DNA from: UBA7803 sp041608775
GTDB taxonomy: Bacteria > Pseudomonadota > Gammaproteobacteria > Pseudomonadales > Azotimanducaceae
Direction of reading: 5' to 3'
Length of the DNA stretch: 13,601 nucleotides
Assembly: GCA_041608775.1 (NCBI GenBank)
Contig: JBFISC010000087.1
Coordinates: 1-13,601, forward strand
A program made the translations under genes and the position numbers. The notes below the pieces were generated by a model. That model was not told where the DNA came from. It saw only the letters and a list, made by a program, of their open reading frames with translations, and did not search any database. Positions within the stretch are counted from its first letter, which is position 1. Each line of letters opens with the position of its first letter. Of the stretch, positions 6,211 to 12,920 are shown in pieces.

Positions 6211-7184
6211 GACACCGGCTCCTGCAGCCAGTCCGCGAGCAGCCGGGCAACCCGCGGATGGATGAGGTAGCCCACCGCGTTGTGCGGATTGGAACGGCCG
6301 TAGCGAATGGCCAGATTGTAGATCCGGTAGTCGCGCAGGAGACTCAGCTGATGCTGCTTGAGAAGTCCAGCGAAGTCGTCGGCCACGGTCTTGTCGTGAC
6401 AGACGTAATCGTCTTCCGCCGCCACGTTGTACCAGTTGATGATCCGGTTCGGATACCGGCCCTCGTCCAGCTCCCCGGCGCCGCGCAGTCGCTGCCTGAC
6501 GTAGTCGCTGGCCAGCGGGGAGCCCAGGGTGATCCAGACGCGAACACGTCGCGGTGGCGACGTCGGCGCGCGACCCGCTTCGTGGCTGAGCCGCCAGAGC
6601 GCGTCGTAGCTCACCACGCTACCGAGCCCGTGACTGATCAGCATGACGTTGTCGTCGTCGTCCAGGGCCGCGGCGAGCGGTTCTAGAAGCCTGGCTTCGA
6701 GCTGCTCCCGCAGGCCTCCAGCGTCGCTCAGATAAGCCGCCAGAGCCGGCATGCGACGCGCCAGCAACGAAGGCGTCAACCCCAACGCGGCGAGCGGCGC
6801 GACCATGTCCGCAACCAGCTCGCCGAGCGCGCTCTTGCCTGGAACCGCCTCGTAGTGCACCCGGCGGAACTTCTTCTTGGCGGAAAGACGCGCCAGCCGT
6901 TCGAGGTCGTGCCGGCGATCTTCCAGGTCCAGCGCCTCGTCGGCCACCGCACCCGCCTCCACGCACAGCGGGTTGACCAGATCGCCGTAGTAGACGAACC
7001 GGACGTTCACGCCAGCCAGCAGACTCCGCCCACCCTGCTCGGCGTGGTCGCGATCCAGGCCGGCCAGCAGCGCTTCGCGCCAGAGCGCTTCCAGCGCCTC
7101 GCGCTCGGGCTTGTGGCTGCCGCCGTGAATCAGGATCAGCGTGCGGGCCCGGTGAACCGGCTCAGCGTTCGGCTGCATAGACAC
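6207..7184 (-). CDS. Alpha/beta-hydrolase-fold protein with altered nucleophile elbow
   Basis: 325 residues, no signal peptide, predicted cytoplasmic. The fold is indicated by TLILIHGGSHKP near the N-terminus (residues 15-26, oxyanion-type HGG), strand plus elbow VMLISHGLGSVVSYDAL at 180-196, ITLGSPLASDYV at 218-229, an acid in AAEDDYV (255-261) and His in SNPHNAVG (298-305). Where serine hydrolases have G-H-S-x-G, this protein has S-H-G-L-G, so the usual nucleophile position (186) is Gly. It may be inactive, use another residue, or act as a binding protein. Start: GTG at 7184, seven bases after GAGGA; an in-frame ATG at 7178 is less well spaced. Its start overlaps the lipoprotein gene by 23 bases and its end overlaps the CotH-like gene by 4. 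Confidence 0.72.
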   Translation of the reverse strand: MSMQPNAEPVHRARTLILIHGGSHKPEREALEALWREALLAGLDRDHAEQGGRSLLAGVNVRFVYYGDLVNPLCVEAGAVADEALDLEDRRHDLERLARLSAKKKFRRVHYEAVPGKSALGELVADMVAPLAALGLTPSLLARRMPALAAYLSDAGGLREQLEARLLEPLAAALDDDDNVMLISHGLGSVVSYDALWRLSHEAGRAPTSPPRRVRVWITLGSPLASDYVRQRLRGAGELDEGRYPNRIINWYNVAAEDDYVCHDKTVADDFAGLLKQHQLSLLRDYRIYNLAIRYGRSNPHNAVGYLIHPRVARLLADWLQEPVS

Positions 7185-8022
7185 TCAGTCGTCCTCGCTT
7201 GCCCCGGCCCTCGTCGGCCAGTATCAGATCGCCGTCAGGCGTCATCGCGATGCCTTCCATCTGCGGGTGGCCGCGATCCCGGGGCATGGAGAAGACCCGG
7301 ATCACCTCGCCCGCCCCATCGACTTCCAGCAGCGCACGCTGCCGTGCCGCCGCAATCACGAAGTTACCGTTGCCGGTAGACACCGTCAGCGCCGACGGGT
7401 GCAACGCCGGGCCTTCGGCCGAAGCCGGTGGCCACACCGCCAGCACGTCGTGCTCCGGCGCGGCCGCACGCCGGCTCGGGGACCAGGCGAGCAGCGCGAC
7501 GCGACCGCGCAGCGCCGCCTGGTGGGGCGTCTTGCACAACATCATGAGGCTTTCACGCCGGGTATCGTACTCGAGCCCCTCGATCTCGCAGCGTCGGCCG
7601 AACCCGGTCGCGAACAGCCGGTAATCGACGTGGGCGTCATCGTCCCCCTCCTCAGCCTCGAGCAGCTCGCCGTCACTGGTCACCAGGTAGAGCGTCCGCC
7701 CGACCCAGGCAATGCCTTCGTAGTCGCCGGGTCGGGGCGGATCGCCCAGGGCGAACCGTTTCAGCGTGCGCCCACTGCGGTAGTCCAGCTCCGTCACCAC
7801 CGCGACCTCGTCGGCGTGAGCGAAGAGCCGACCGTCCCGATCCAGCGCGAGCCCCGAGATCTCCCGCAGATCCTTCGGCAACGCCCACTGGGTAAGCCCC
7901 TCCAACGGGTAGCGGAAGCCGCCGATCTCGAACGACGCGTCGGTTTCGGCGCAGCCCCACAGCGCCATCACCAGCAGCAGCCAGCCGAGCTTCGGGCGCC
8001 GGCCGCAGCCGCGGCTCGCCAA
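7162..8022 (-). CDS. Lipoprotein with SdiA-regulated/YjiK-like beta-propeller
   Basis: 286 residues. The N-terminus has basic residues (RGCGRRPK), a hydrophobic run LGWLLLVMA and a lipobox LWGC with Cys24, so it is probably lipid-anchored in the envelope. The rest shows repeated blade-like segments sharing (E/S)-x-x-G-(I/L): EISGLALDRDG (54), DYEGIAWVG (100), EIEGLEYD (146), HPSALTVS (208) and QMEGIAMTPDG (254). This resembles the SdiA-regulated family, whose E. coli member YjiK is a beta-propeller; the ligand is unknown. The frame is open far upstream. I chose TTG at 8022 because GAGGAG lies eight bases before it, the DUF4956 stop is two bases upstream, and the signal peptide starts there. 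Family call is moderate; lipoprotein call is good. Confidence 0.65.
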   Translation of the reverse strand: MASRGCGRRPKLGWLLLVMALWGCAETDASFEIGGFRYPLEGLTQWALPKDLREISGLALDRDGRLFAHADEVAVVTELDYRSGRTLKRFALGDPPRPGDYEGIAWVGRTLYLVTSDGELLEAEEGDDDAHVDYRLFATGFGRRCEIEGLEYDTRRESLMMLCKTPHQAALRGRVALLAWSPSRRAAAPEHDVLAVWPPASAEGPALHPSALTVSTGNGNFVIAAARQRALLEVDGAGEVIRVFSMPRDRGHPQMEGIAMTPDGDLILADEGRGKRGRLSVYAAER

Positions 8023-8024
8023 CG

Positions 8025-8669
8025 CTAGAGCTCCTCGTCCTCGTTGTCGCGGCTGGTAAGGAACGCGAAGAACGGGCCGTTGAGCCGAGCCCCGTAGTCC
8101 AGCCACCAGAGCGCCAGGGTCCCGTAGACAAACCCTACCGAGATGACCAGGGCGATGCTGATGGCGGAGATGCCGGCACCCAGACCGATCGCGATGGCGC
8201 AGAAGATGTAGAGGGTGTGGGCCGACTCGCTGAGCGTGAAGCGAAACCGCACGGCGGCAACGATTCCCGCCAGGCTGAACGCCAAAGCGATGCTGTTCTG
8301 CACGACGATGGCAATCCCGGCGACGATGATGGGCAGAATGATCATGGTCTGCGCGAACGATCGATCCACCCGCTTGTCCGGCGTGGTGATGAAATACATC
8401 CACGACACCGGCGCCATCAGCGCAACCGCACAGACGATCGCCAGCGCCAGGCGCCCGGCGTAGACGTCACCGCCGGCGCTGCTGCCGCCGGAGGTGATGA
8501 TCTCGAACTCGGTGGCGCCTTCGCTCAGCAGCTCTTCCAGACCGCCGACCGGCAAGTACCGCTTGATGCCCGGAACGTAACTGATCATCAGCGTGTACAG
8601 GCCCAGGCAGGCCGCGTAATAGGCCGAGATCACGAACAGCGGCGCGGAGACGCGAACCGATTTGCGCAA
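8025..8669 (-). CDS. DUF4956 inner-membrane protein
   Basis: 214 residues with hydrophobic segments near 10-31, 70-95, 108-140 (probably a pair) and 153-188. Between the first two is an extracytoplasmic or cytoplasmic loop rich in Gly/Ser (residues 58-68). The conserved DUF4956 core is clear: AGIAIVVQNSIALAFSLAG (117-135) followed by VAAVRFRFTL (137-146) and YIFCAIAIGLGAG (154-166). The biochemical function of the family is not established. It is known as a genomic neighbour of CotH kinases and VTC-type polyphosphate polymerases. The start is TTG at 8669 with a strong GGAGG eight bases upstream. It heads a four-gene co-oriented cassette with the lipoprotein, hydrolase-fold and CotH-like genes. 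The acidic tail DNEDEEL encodes the next gene's ribosome site. Confidence 0.82.
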   Translation of the reverse strand: MRKSVRVSAPLFVISAYYAACLGLYTLMISYVPGIKRYLPVGGLEELLSEGATEFEIITSGGSSAGGDVYAGRLALAIVCAVALMAPVSWMYFITTPDKRVDRSFAQTMIILPIIVAGIAIVVQNSIALAFSLAGIVAAVRFRFTLSESAHTLYIFCAIAIGLGAGISAISIALVISVGFVYGTLALWWLDYGARLNGPFFAFLTSRDNEDEEL

Positions 8670-8691
8670 GCTCCCTCCCTCCGGGACGCAA

Positions 8692-8727
8692 TCCTACCCT
8701 TATACCGAACCGCCCTGCCGATGGCGA
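8692..8727 (-). promoter_or_regulatory. Predicted sigma70-type promoter for the DUF4956 cassette
   Basis: On the minus strand TCGCCA (8727-8722, 4 of 6 to the -35 consensus) is separated by 17 bases from TATAAG (8704-8699, 5 of 6 to the -10 consensus). The predicted start near 8692 leaves a leader of about 22 bases carrying the GGAGG ribosome site. It lies in the divergent interval shared with the amidohydrolase gene. Confidence 0.5.
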
Positions 8728-8753
8728 GACGAACGTGGTTGCGGCCCGGCAAG

Positions 8754-8789
8754 TGTCCCCGCCCCGACAACTGGGTTAGGCTGTCGCGC
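8754..8789 (+). promoter_or_regulatory. Weak candidate promoter for the lipoprotein amidohydrolase
   Basis: TAGGCT at 8777-8782 has the TA...T pattern of a -10 box. The position 17 bases upstream (TGTCCC, 8754-8759) is a poor -35. The predicted start near 8789 would give a leader of about 20 bases with GGAGG at 8800-8804. This is the best-placed element seen in the divergent region, but it is weak. Confidence 0.25.
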
Positions 8790-8809
8790 TCGTGATCGTG
8801 GAGGGGCCG

Positions 8810-10621
8810 ATGCAGACGTCCGATCGCAGGACCGCGGCGCTGGCGCTGATCGTGCTGGCCACCGGCATGCTCACCGCGCTGGTCGGGTGCGGCGGCGGCC
8901 CCGGGGAGCCGGAAGACACGACGGCGCCCTCGCCCGCCGACCTGATCATCGACCACGCGAGGATCTACACGCTGGCGTGGGGACAGCCCGCGCCCGACGG
9001 CACCCCGGCAGCCGATGCGCCGCGTTCCACCGACGGCTGGTATCCCGACGCCGAAGCGCTGGCCGTGCGTGATGGCCGGATCGTGTTCGTCGGCTCCTCC
9101 GCGGACGTCAAGGCCTACCGCGGCGAGGACACCGTTGTCGCCGACCTCGATGGCGCCACGGTCCTGCCGGGACTGGTGGATTCCCACACCCACATCTTCA
9201 ACCTGGGCGCCAGGCTGGGTCGCGTGGATCTCTACGACGTCGAGACGGAGGAAGAAGCCGTTGCCCGGATCGTCGAGGCCGCCCGCGACGTCCCTCCGGG
9301 CGAGTGGATCGTCGGCCAGGGCTGGGACGAAGGCGCCTGGGCAGACCGCTACCCGGACATGACGCTGCTGACGCAGCGGGTGCCCGATCACCCTGTGTAC
9401 ATGCGCAGCCTGCACAGCTTCGCCGGCTGGGGCAACGCCATGGCGTTGGCCCGCGCAGGCATCACCGCCGACACCGAAGCGCCGGTGGGCGGCGAGATAC
9501 GGCGCTTTCCCAACGGCGAGCCGAACGGCCTGCTGCTGAACCGGGCGGTGCCGCTGCTGGAGCAGGCGATCCCGCCGCCGGATCATGAGGCGCTGAAGAA
9601 CCTGGCACGCCGTGCCCTGGACCAGATGGCGCGCGACGGCTACGTGACCGTGCATGACGCCGGCGTGGATGCCGCCGAGATGGCGGCCCTGGAGTCCCTC
9701 GAGGCCGACGGCCAGCTGCCCATCCGGGTATACGCGATGCTCTCGGTGCGCGACGAGGCCCTGGCCCGCGACTGGCTAACCCGGGGACCGGACAGCGACG
9801 CCGACAGCTTTCTCGTAACCCGCTCGGTGAAGGCCTTCTACGACGGCGCCCTCGGCTCCCGCGGCGCCCGGCTGCTGGACGACTACAGCGATCGACCCGG
9901 ACACCGCGGCGTCAGCGGGGATCAGTACGGATTCGACCAGCAGCTAACCGAAGCCATGATGCAGCGCGGGTTCCAGGTCGGCATCCACGCCATCGGCGAC
10001 GCCGGCAACCGGGAAACCCTGGATTTCATCGAGGCGGCCTATACCCGGGCGCCGGGCGCCCGCGCCAACCGCAATCGCATCGAGCACGCCCAGGTGCTGC
10101 ACCCGGACGACATCGCGCGCGTTGCCGAGCTGGATCTGATCGCCTCGATGGAGCCACCTCATGCGGTGGAGGACAAGACCTGGGCGGAGCAGCGCCTGGG
10201 ACCGGACCGGGTGCGCGGCGCGTACGCGTGGCGGAGCCTGCGTCAGGCCGGCGCACGCCTCACCTTCAACGCCGACAATCCAGGCTCGGATCACGATATC
10301 TTCTACGGCCTGCATGCAGCAATCACCCGTCGCGACAAGGACCGGCAGCCCCCCGGGGGCTGGTATCCGGAACAGCGGCTGACCGTGGAGGAAGCCGTGC
10401 GCGCGTACACCGAATGGTCGGCCTATGCCGCGTTCCGCGAGGACCTCACCGGTATCCTCGCGCCCGGACGCTGGGCCGACATCACCGCCATGGACGTCGA
10501 CCCGTTCGTGCTCGGCGGCGAGGCACCCGGGGAGCTTCTGCGCGGCAACATCATCATGACCGTGGTCAACGGCAACGTCGTCTACCCCGCGGCGCAAGGG
10601 GCCAGCGCTGAGCCCCGGTGA
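8810..10621 (+). CDS. Lipoprotein amidohydrolase of the YtcJ / Amidohydro_3 family
   Basis: 603 residues. The signal segment LALIVLATGMLTALVGC ends in lipobox LVGC (Cys27), followed by Gly, so outer-membrane anchoring is expected. A short beta-sandwich strand set precedes the metal-dependent barrel. Metal-site motifs are SHTH (His126/His128), VKAFYDGALGSRGA (Lys341 as candidate carbamylated lysine), GIHAIGDAGN (His393), RIEHAQ (His426) and FNADNPGSDH (Asp489). The last region replaces the usual GSDWP. The C-terminus GILAPGRWADITAMDVDPF is the typical family ending. Such enzymes hydrolyse C-N bonds of varied amides; the substrate is unknown. The ATG at 8810 is preferred, with GGAGG five bases upstream, over the in-frame GTG at 8792. 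Transcribed divergently from the DUF4956 cassette, convergent with the secreted-protein gene. Confidence 0.85.
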   Translation: MQTSDRRTAALALIVLATGMLTALVGCGGGPGEPEDTTAPSPADLIIDHARIYTLAWGQPAPDGTPAADAPRSTDGWYPDAEALAVRDGRIVFVGSSADVKAYRGEDTVVADLDGATVLPGLVDSHTHIFNLGARLGRVDLYDVETEEEAVARIVEAARDVPPGEWIVGQGWDEGAWADRYPDMTLLTQRVPDHPVYMRSLHSFAGWGNAMALARAGITADTEAPVGGEIRRFPNGEPNGLLLNRAVPLLEQAIPPPDHEALKNLARRALDQMARDGYVTVHDAGVDAAEMAALESLEADGQLPIRVYAMLSVRDEALARDWLTRGPDSDADSFLVTRSVKAFYDGALGSRGARLLDDYSDRPGHRGVSGDQYGFDQQLTEAMMQRGFQVGIHAIGDAGNRETLDFIEAAYTRAPGARANRNRIEHAQVLHPDDIARVAELDLIASMEPPHAVEDKTWAEQRLGPDRVRGAYAWRSLRQAGARLTFNADNPGSDHDIFYGLHAAITRRDKDRQPPGGWYPEQRLTVEEAVRAYTEWSAYAAFREDLTGILAPGRWADITAMDVDPFVLGGEAPGELLRGNIIMTVVNGNVVYPAAQGASAEPR

Positions 10622-10629
10622 CTTCGACC

Positions 10630-10657
10630 GCGGCCGCTAGTCGCGCGACGCGGCCGC
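10630..10657. repeat. Inverted repeat GCGGCCGC at a convergent gene junction
   Basis: Two copies of the self-complementary octamer GCGGCCGC (10630-10637 and 10650-10657) flank a 12-base spacer that itself contains the palindrome TCGCGCGA. The whole can form an 8-bp hairpin. It begins 9 bases past the amidohydrolase stop and covers the last codons of the minus-strand gene. It could help end transcription both ways, but no T-tract follows and the bases are also coding (AAASRD). Confidence 0.3.
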
Positions 10658-11389
10658 CGGCGCTACCGCCCCCGCCCGGGCCGGCAGCTCCGGCTGACAC
10701 CGGTAATCCGTGTACAGCACCAGCTTGTGCTGACGCAAAGCCCGAATGCCCAGGGCCCGACCGCGCAGATGGGTCTCGGCCTGGGTCAGCACCGCGGCGC
10801 CCACGGCCGAATCCCAGTCGAAGCGCATCTCCTGGGCGTATTCCGCCACCCTGACCAGCGGAGCAACGTAGGCCGGCGCGGTATTGGCGATGCTGATGCG
10901 CTCCGGCTGAACGCGCGCCTTGTCCACCACCAGCGTTCCGACCACCTTGTCCACCAGCGCTGCGTCGAGCTCGTCGTTCGGCCGCAGGCGGAACTCGAAG
11001 GTGGCGCGGGCCGAAGTCTCGCTGAGCAGTCGCCAGTGGGCGGGGTCCACCATTTCCCGGAGGTCGAACGCGAGCGGATGACGCCGGTCCCGGGCTTCGG
11101 CGCGGCTCGCGTAACGACGCAGCTCCGCCTCGCTCGGCGCCCGGCCGTCGACGCGCTCCAGCACCCAGCCCGCCTGGTCGCCGACCGCATGGAACCGCTC
11201 GCGCTTCGAGCCATCGCCATCCACCTTGATCCGGGTGTACGAGCAGCGGCTCTCGGCGCCGTTCGGTGCGTTGGCCAGCATGGCTTCCACCAGCGCCGGG
11301 GTCATCGCGGCGATGCCGGGCGGGGTCGCTGCGAGCGACCACCCCAACGCAACGACCGCCATTGCACGGCAGAGCGATGATGAGTTCAT
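10637..11389 (-). CDS. Secreted protein of unknown function
   Basis: 250 residues with a Sec-type signal: the hydrophobic run AMAVVALGWSLAAT is followed by a likely cleavage near PGIAA (residue 28). I do not recognise a named domain. The mature protein has two cysteines, Cys49 (SRCSYTR) and Cys231 (DYRCQPE), one near each end, which could form a disulfide outside the cytoplasm. Phrases such as WVLERVDGRAPSEAELRRY (75-93) and HPLAFDLREMVDP (103-115) look like conserved blocks of an uncharacterised proteobacterial family. The middle is rich in beta-type strands with many charged residues, without membrane helices. The start is ATG, 6 bases after the decarboxylase stop and with no clear ribosome site, so translation is probably coupled to that gene. 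Confidence 0.75.
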   Translation of the reverse strand: MNSSSLCRAMAVVALGWSLAATPPGIAAMTPALVEAMLANAPNGAESRCSYTRIKVDGDGSKRERFHAVGDQAGWVLERVDGRAPSEAELRRYASRAEARDRRHPLAFDLREMVDPAHWRLLSETSARATFEFRLRPNDELDAALVDKVVGTLVVDKARVQPERISIANTAPAYVAPLVRVAEYAQEMRFDWDSAVGAAVLTQAETHLRGRALGIRALRQHKLVLYTDYRCQPELPARAGAVAPAAASRD

Positions 11390-11395
11390 CAGCAG

Positions 11396-12769
11396 TTAGA
11401 CGTTCCAGGCAGCGTGGGTTCCCACCAGCGCAGCCCACAGGTCATCGAGCCAGTCCAGATGTTCCGGCTTCATGAGGCAGCATCGCAGGCAGGTCAGCGG
11501 CGCCGCGGACGGATTCGCCAGCGTCGGCCAGTGGCTGGCGGCGAGCGAGGCGTCGACACGGGTCAGGGCCAGATGCACCCCGCGCGCGGCGGCCGCCTCG
11601 AAGCAGCGCCGAGCCGCGGCGCTGGCGGCCTCGGCGCTGGCGGCGGCGATGGCCCAGACGACGATGTCGAGATCGGGTGCCGCCAGCGTCAGGAAGCGCG
11701 GATCCTGCCCCAGGCGCCGATGCAGCTCCCGAGCCGCCGCCAGGCAGCGGTCGAGGTCCCGGGCGAACCGGCCCCCGCGCTCGAGGGGTAGCAGCCGCTG
11801 GGTCGCCCAGAGGGCCGTGGCGGCGGCACCGGCGCGCGAGCACTCCAGGCTGATCTCACCGAGATGCAGGTCCGCCTCGGTGAAATAGGTATACGGCGAG
11901 TCGTGGCGGTAGAAGCGGGCCACCTCGGGGTCGCGGAACAGCACCGACCCGCAGCCGTAGGGCTGCAGCCCGTGCTTGTGCGGGTCCACGACCAGGGAAT
12001 CCGCCTGCGCCAGGGCGTCGAACGCAGTTCGCGACGCGGCGTCCACGCGCTCGGACAGCGTGAAGTAGCCGCCGTAGGCCGCGTCGACGTGGAGCCGGAA
12101 CCCGTAGCGCTGGCGGAGCCCCACGAGCTCGGCGACGGGATCCACGGCACCGAGCCCGGTGGTTCCCACCGTGGCGACGACAGTACCCACGCCACCCTGC
12201 TCGAGGCGCGCCAGCAACGGGCCAAGATCGAGCCGACCCCGTCGATCCGCCGGAACCGCCTGGAACGACAGTCCCAGCACGTCGCACAGCCGTCGGTACG
12301 TGTAGTGGGCCTCGCTCGACGCCACCACCGTGCCTCCGGGCATCAGCCTGCTCGCAATCCAGAGCGCTTCCAAGTTGGCCAGGGTCCCGCCACCGGTGAG
12401 GTGACCGAGATGCTGCTCGAAGCCCACCATCCGAGCGAGACCGGCGATGGCCTCCCGCTCCATCGCCGAGCTGGCACGGCCCCCGTCCAGGGCATGGTTG
12501 TTCGGGTTGACCAGCATCGCCAGGGCATAGGCCAGGCGCGCCACCGGATGGGGCGGCTTGAGCATCTGCCCGGCGTAGCGCGGATGGAAGTACGGAAGAT
12601 TGTCCTGCAGCCGGCGCGCGGTCTCGGTGAGCACGGCGGCCACGGCGTCATCGTCGCCGCCGCCGGCACGCCAGGAAGGCAGGGTATCGAAGCCGGCCGC
12701 CAGCTCCCGGGCCGCCGTCGCGAGAATGGCGAGCTCGTCATCGTCCCACCCCGGCAATGGCGCCGTCAC
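11396..12769 (-). CDS. PLP-dependent group II amino-acid decarboxylase family protein
   Basis: 457 residues, cytoplasmic. It belongs to the glutamate/aromatic-amino-acid decarboxylase family (fold type I PLP enzymes). Visible motifs are HLTGGGTLANLEAL at 123-136 (phosphate-binding), His155 in SSEAHYTYRR (stacks on the cofactor), HVDAAYGGYF at 227-236 (Asp229 contacts the pyridine nitrogen) and VDPHKHGLQPYGCG at 261-274 (Lys265, Schiff base). NPNNHALDGG at 88-97 is near the usual active-site substrate loop. Substrate cannot be predicted. The first possible start in frame is GTG at 12769, without a recognisable Shine-Dalgarno, and it overlaps the stop of a 12-codon upstream reading frame as GTGA. 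Followed after 6 bases by the secreted-protein gene, so the two are probably cotranscribed. Confidence 0.88.
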   Translation of the reverse strand: MTAPLPGWDDDELAILATAARELAAGFDTLPSWRAGGGDDDAVAAVLTETARRLQDNLPYFHPRYAGQMLKPPHPVARLAYALAMLVNPNNHALDGGRASSAMEREAIAGLARMVGFEQHLGHLTGGGTLANLEALWIASRLMPGGTVVASSEAHYTYRRLCDVLGLSFQAVPADRRGRLDLGPLLARLEQGGVGTVVATVGTTGLGAVDPVAELVGLRQRYGFRLHVDAAYGGYFTLSERVDAASRTAFDALAQADSLVVDPHKHGLQPYGCGSVLFRDPEVARFYRHDSPYTYFTEADLHLGEISLECSRAGAAATALWATQRLLPLERGGRFARDLDRCLAAARELHRRLGQDPRFLTLAAPDLDIVVWAIAAASAEAASAAARRCFEAAAARGVHLALTRVDASLAASHWPTLANPSAAPLTCLRCCLMKPEHLDWLDDLWAALVGTHAAWNV

Positions 12770-12804
12770 GCGGGGGAATCCGGAAGCATGCGGCCGCCAG
12801 TCAT
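12766..12804 (-). CDS. Possible short upstream reading frame before the decarboxylase
   Basis: ATG at 12804 opens a frame of 12 codons (MTGGRMLPDSPA) whose TGA overlaps the decarboxylase GTG start. The predicted transcription start is near 12805, so this ATG would sit at or next to the RNA 5' end (leaderless). Translation of the short frame could deliver ribosomes to the downstream GTG, which lacks its own ribosome site. Chance occurrence is quite possible. Confidence 0.25.
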   Translation of the reverse strand: MTGGRMLPDSPA

Positions 12805-12839
12805 GAGCGGGACGTTAGCACAGCGTCGACGCGCCGCAA
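12805..12839 (-). promoter_or_regulatory. Predicted promoter for the decarboxylase / secreted-protein pair
   Basis: On the minus strand TTGCGG (12839-12834) is separated by 16 bases from TAACGT (12817-12812), with TG-type bases just before the -10. The predicted start is near 12805. It matches in the TTG and TA...T positions only. Confidence 0.35.
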
Positions 12840-12844
12840 CCGCC

Positions 12845-12882
12845 GGGGGCGCCCTCAGATCATGCCCGATCTGCCCGCCCCC
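12845..12882 (-). terminator. Strong two-part hairpin downstream of the GGDEF gene
   Basis: The outer arms GGGGGCG (12845-12851) and CGCCCCC (12876-12882) enclose an inner perfect stem CAGATC / GATCTG (12856-12861 and 12868-12873) with loop ATGCCC. The hairpin starts 39 bases past the diguanylate cyclase stop on the minus strand, as expected for a transcription end. It lacks a T-tract, so intrinsic termination is uncertain. Confidence 0.4.
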
Positions 12883-12920
12883 TCCGCGGAGCAGCACCGT
12901 CCTGACGACGCCGGCGACCT

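Noticed and set aside
8023..8403. N-terminal extension of the lipoprotein frame up to 8403
   Set aside because: The extra part overlaps the DUF4956 gene in another frame and has no motif. The TTG at 8022 has a strong ribosome site and begins a proper lipoprotein signal.
8630..9655. 341-codon minus-strand frame opposite the amidohydrolase
   Set aside because: Same-position motifs on the plus strand (SHTH and lipobox) mark the real gene; the antisense translation shows no domain and crosses the divergent promoter region.
10630..10657. Two NotI-type sites (and an EcoRI-type site at 5006-5011) as signs of cloning vector
   Set aside because: They lie inside normal coding or hairpin sequence of matching composition, with no vector sequence around them.
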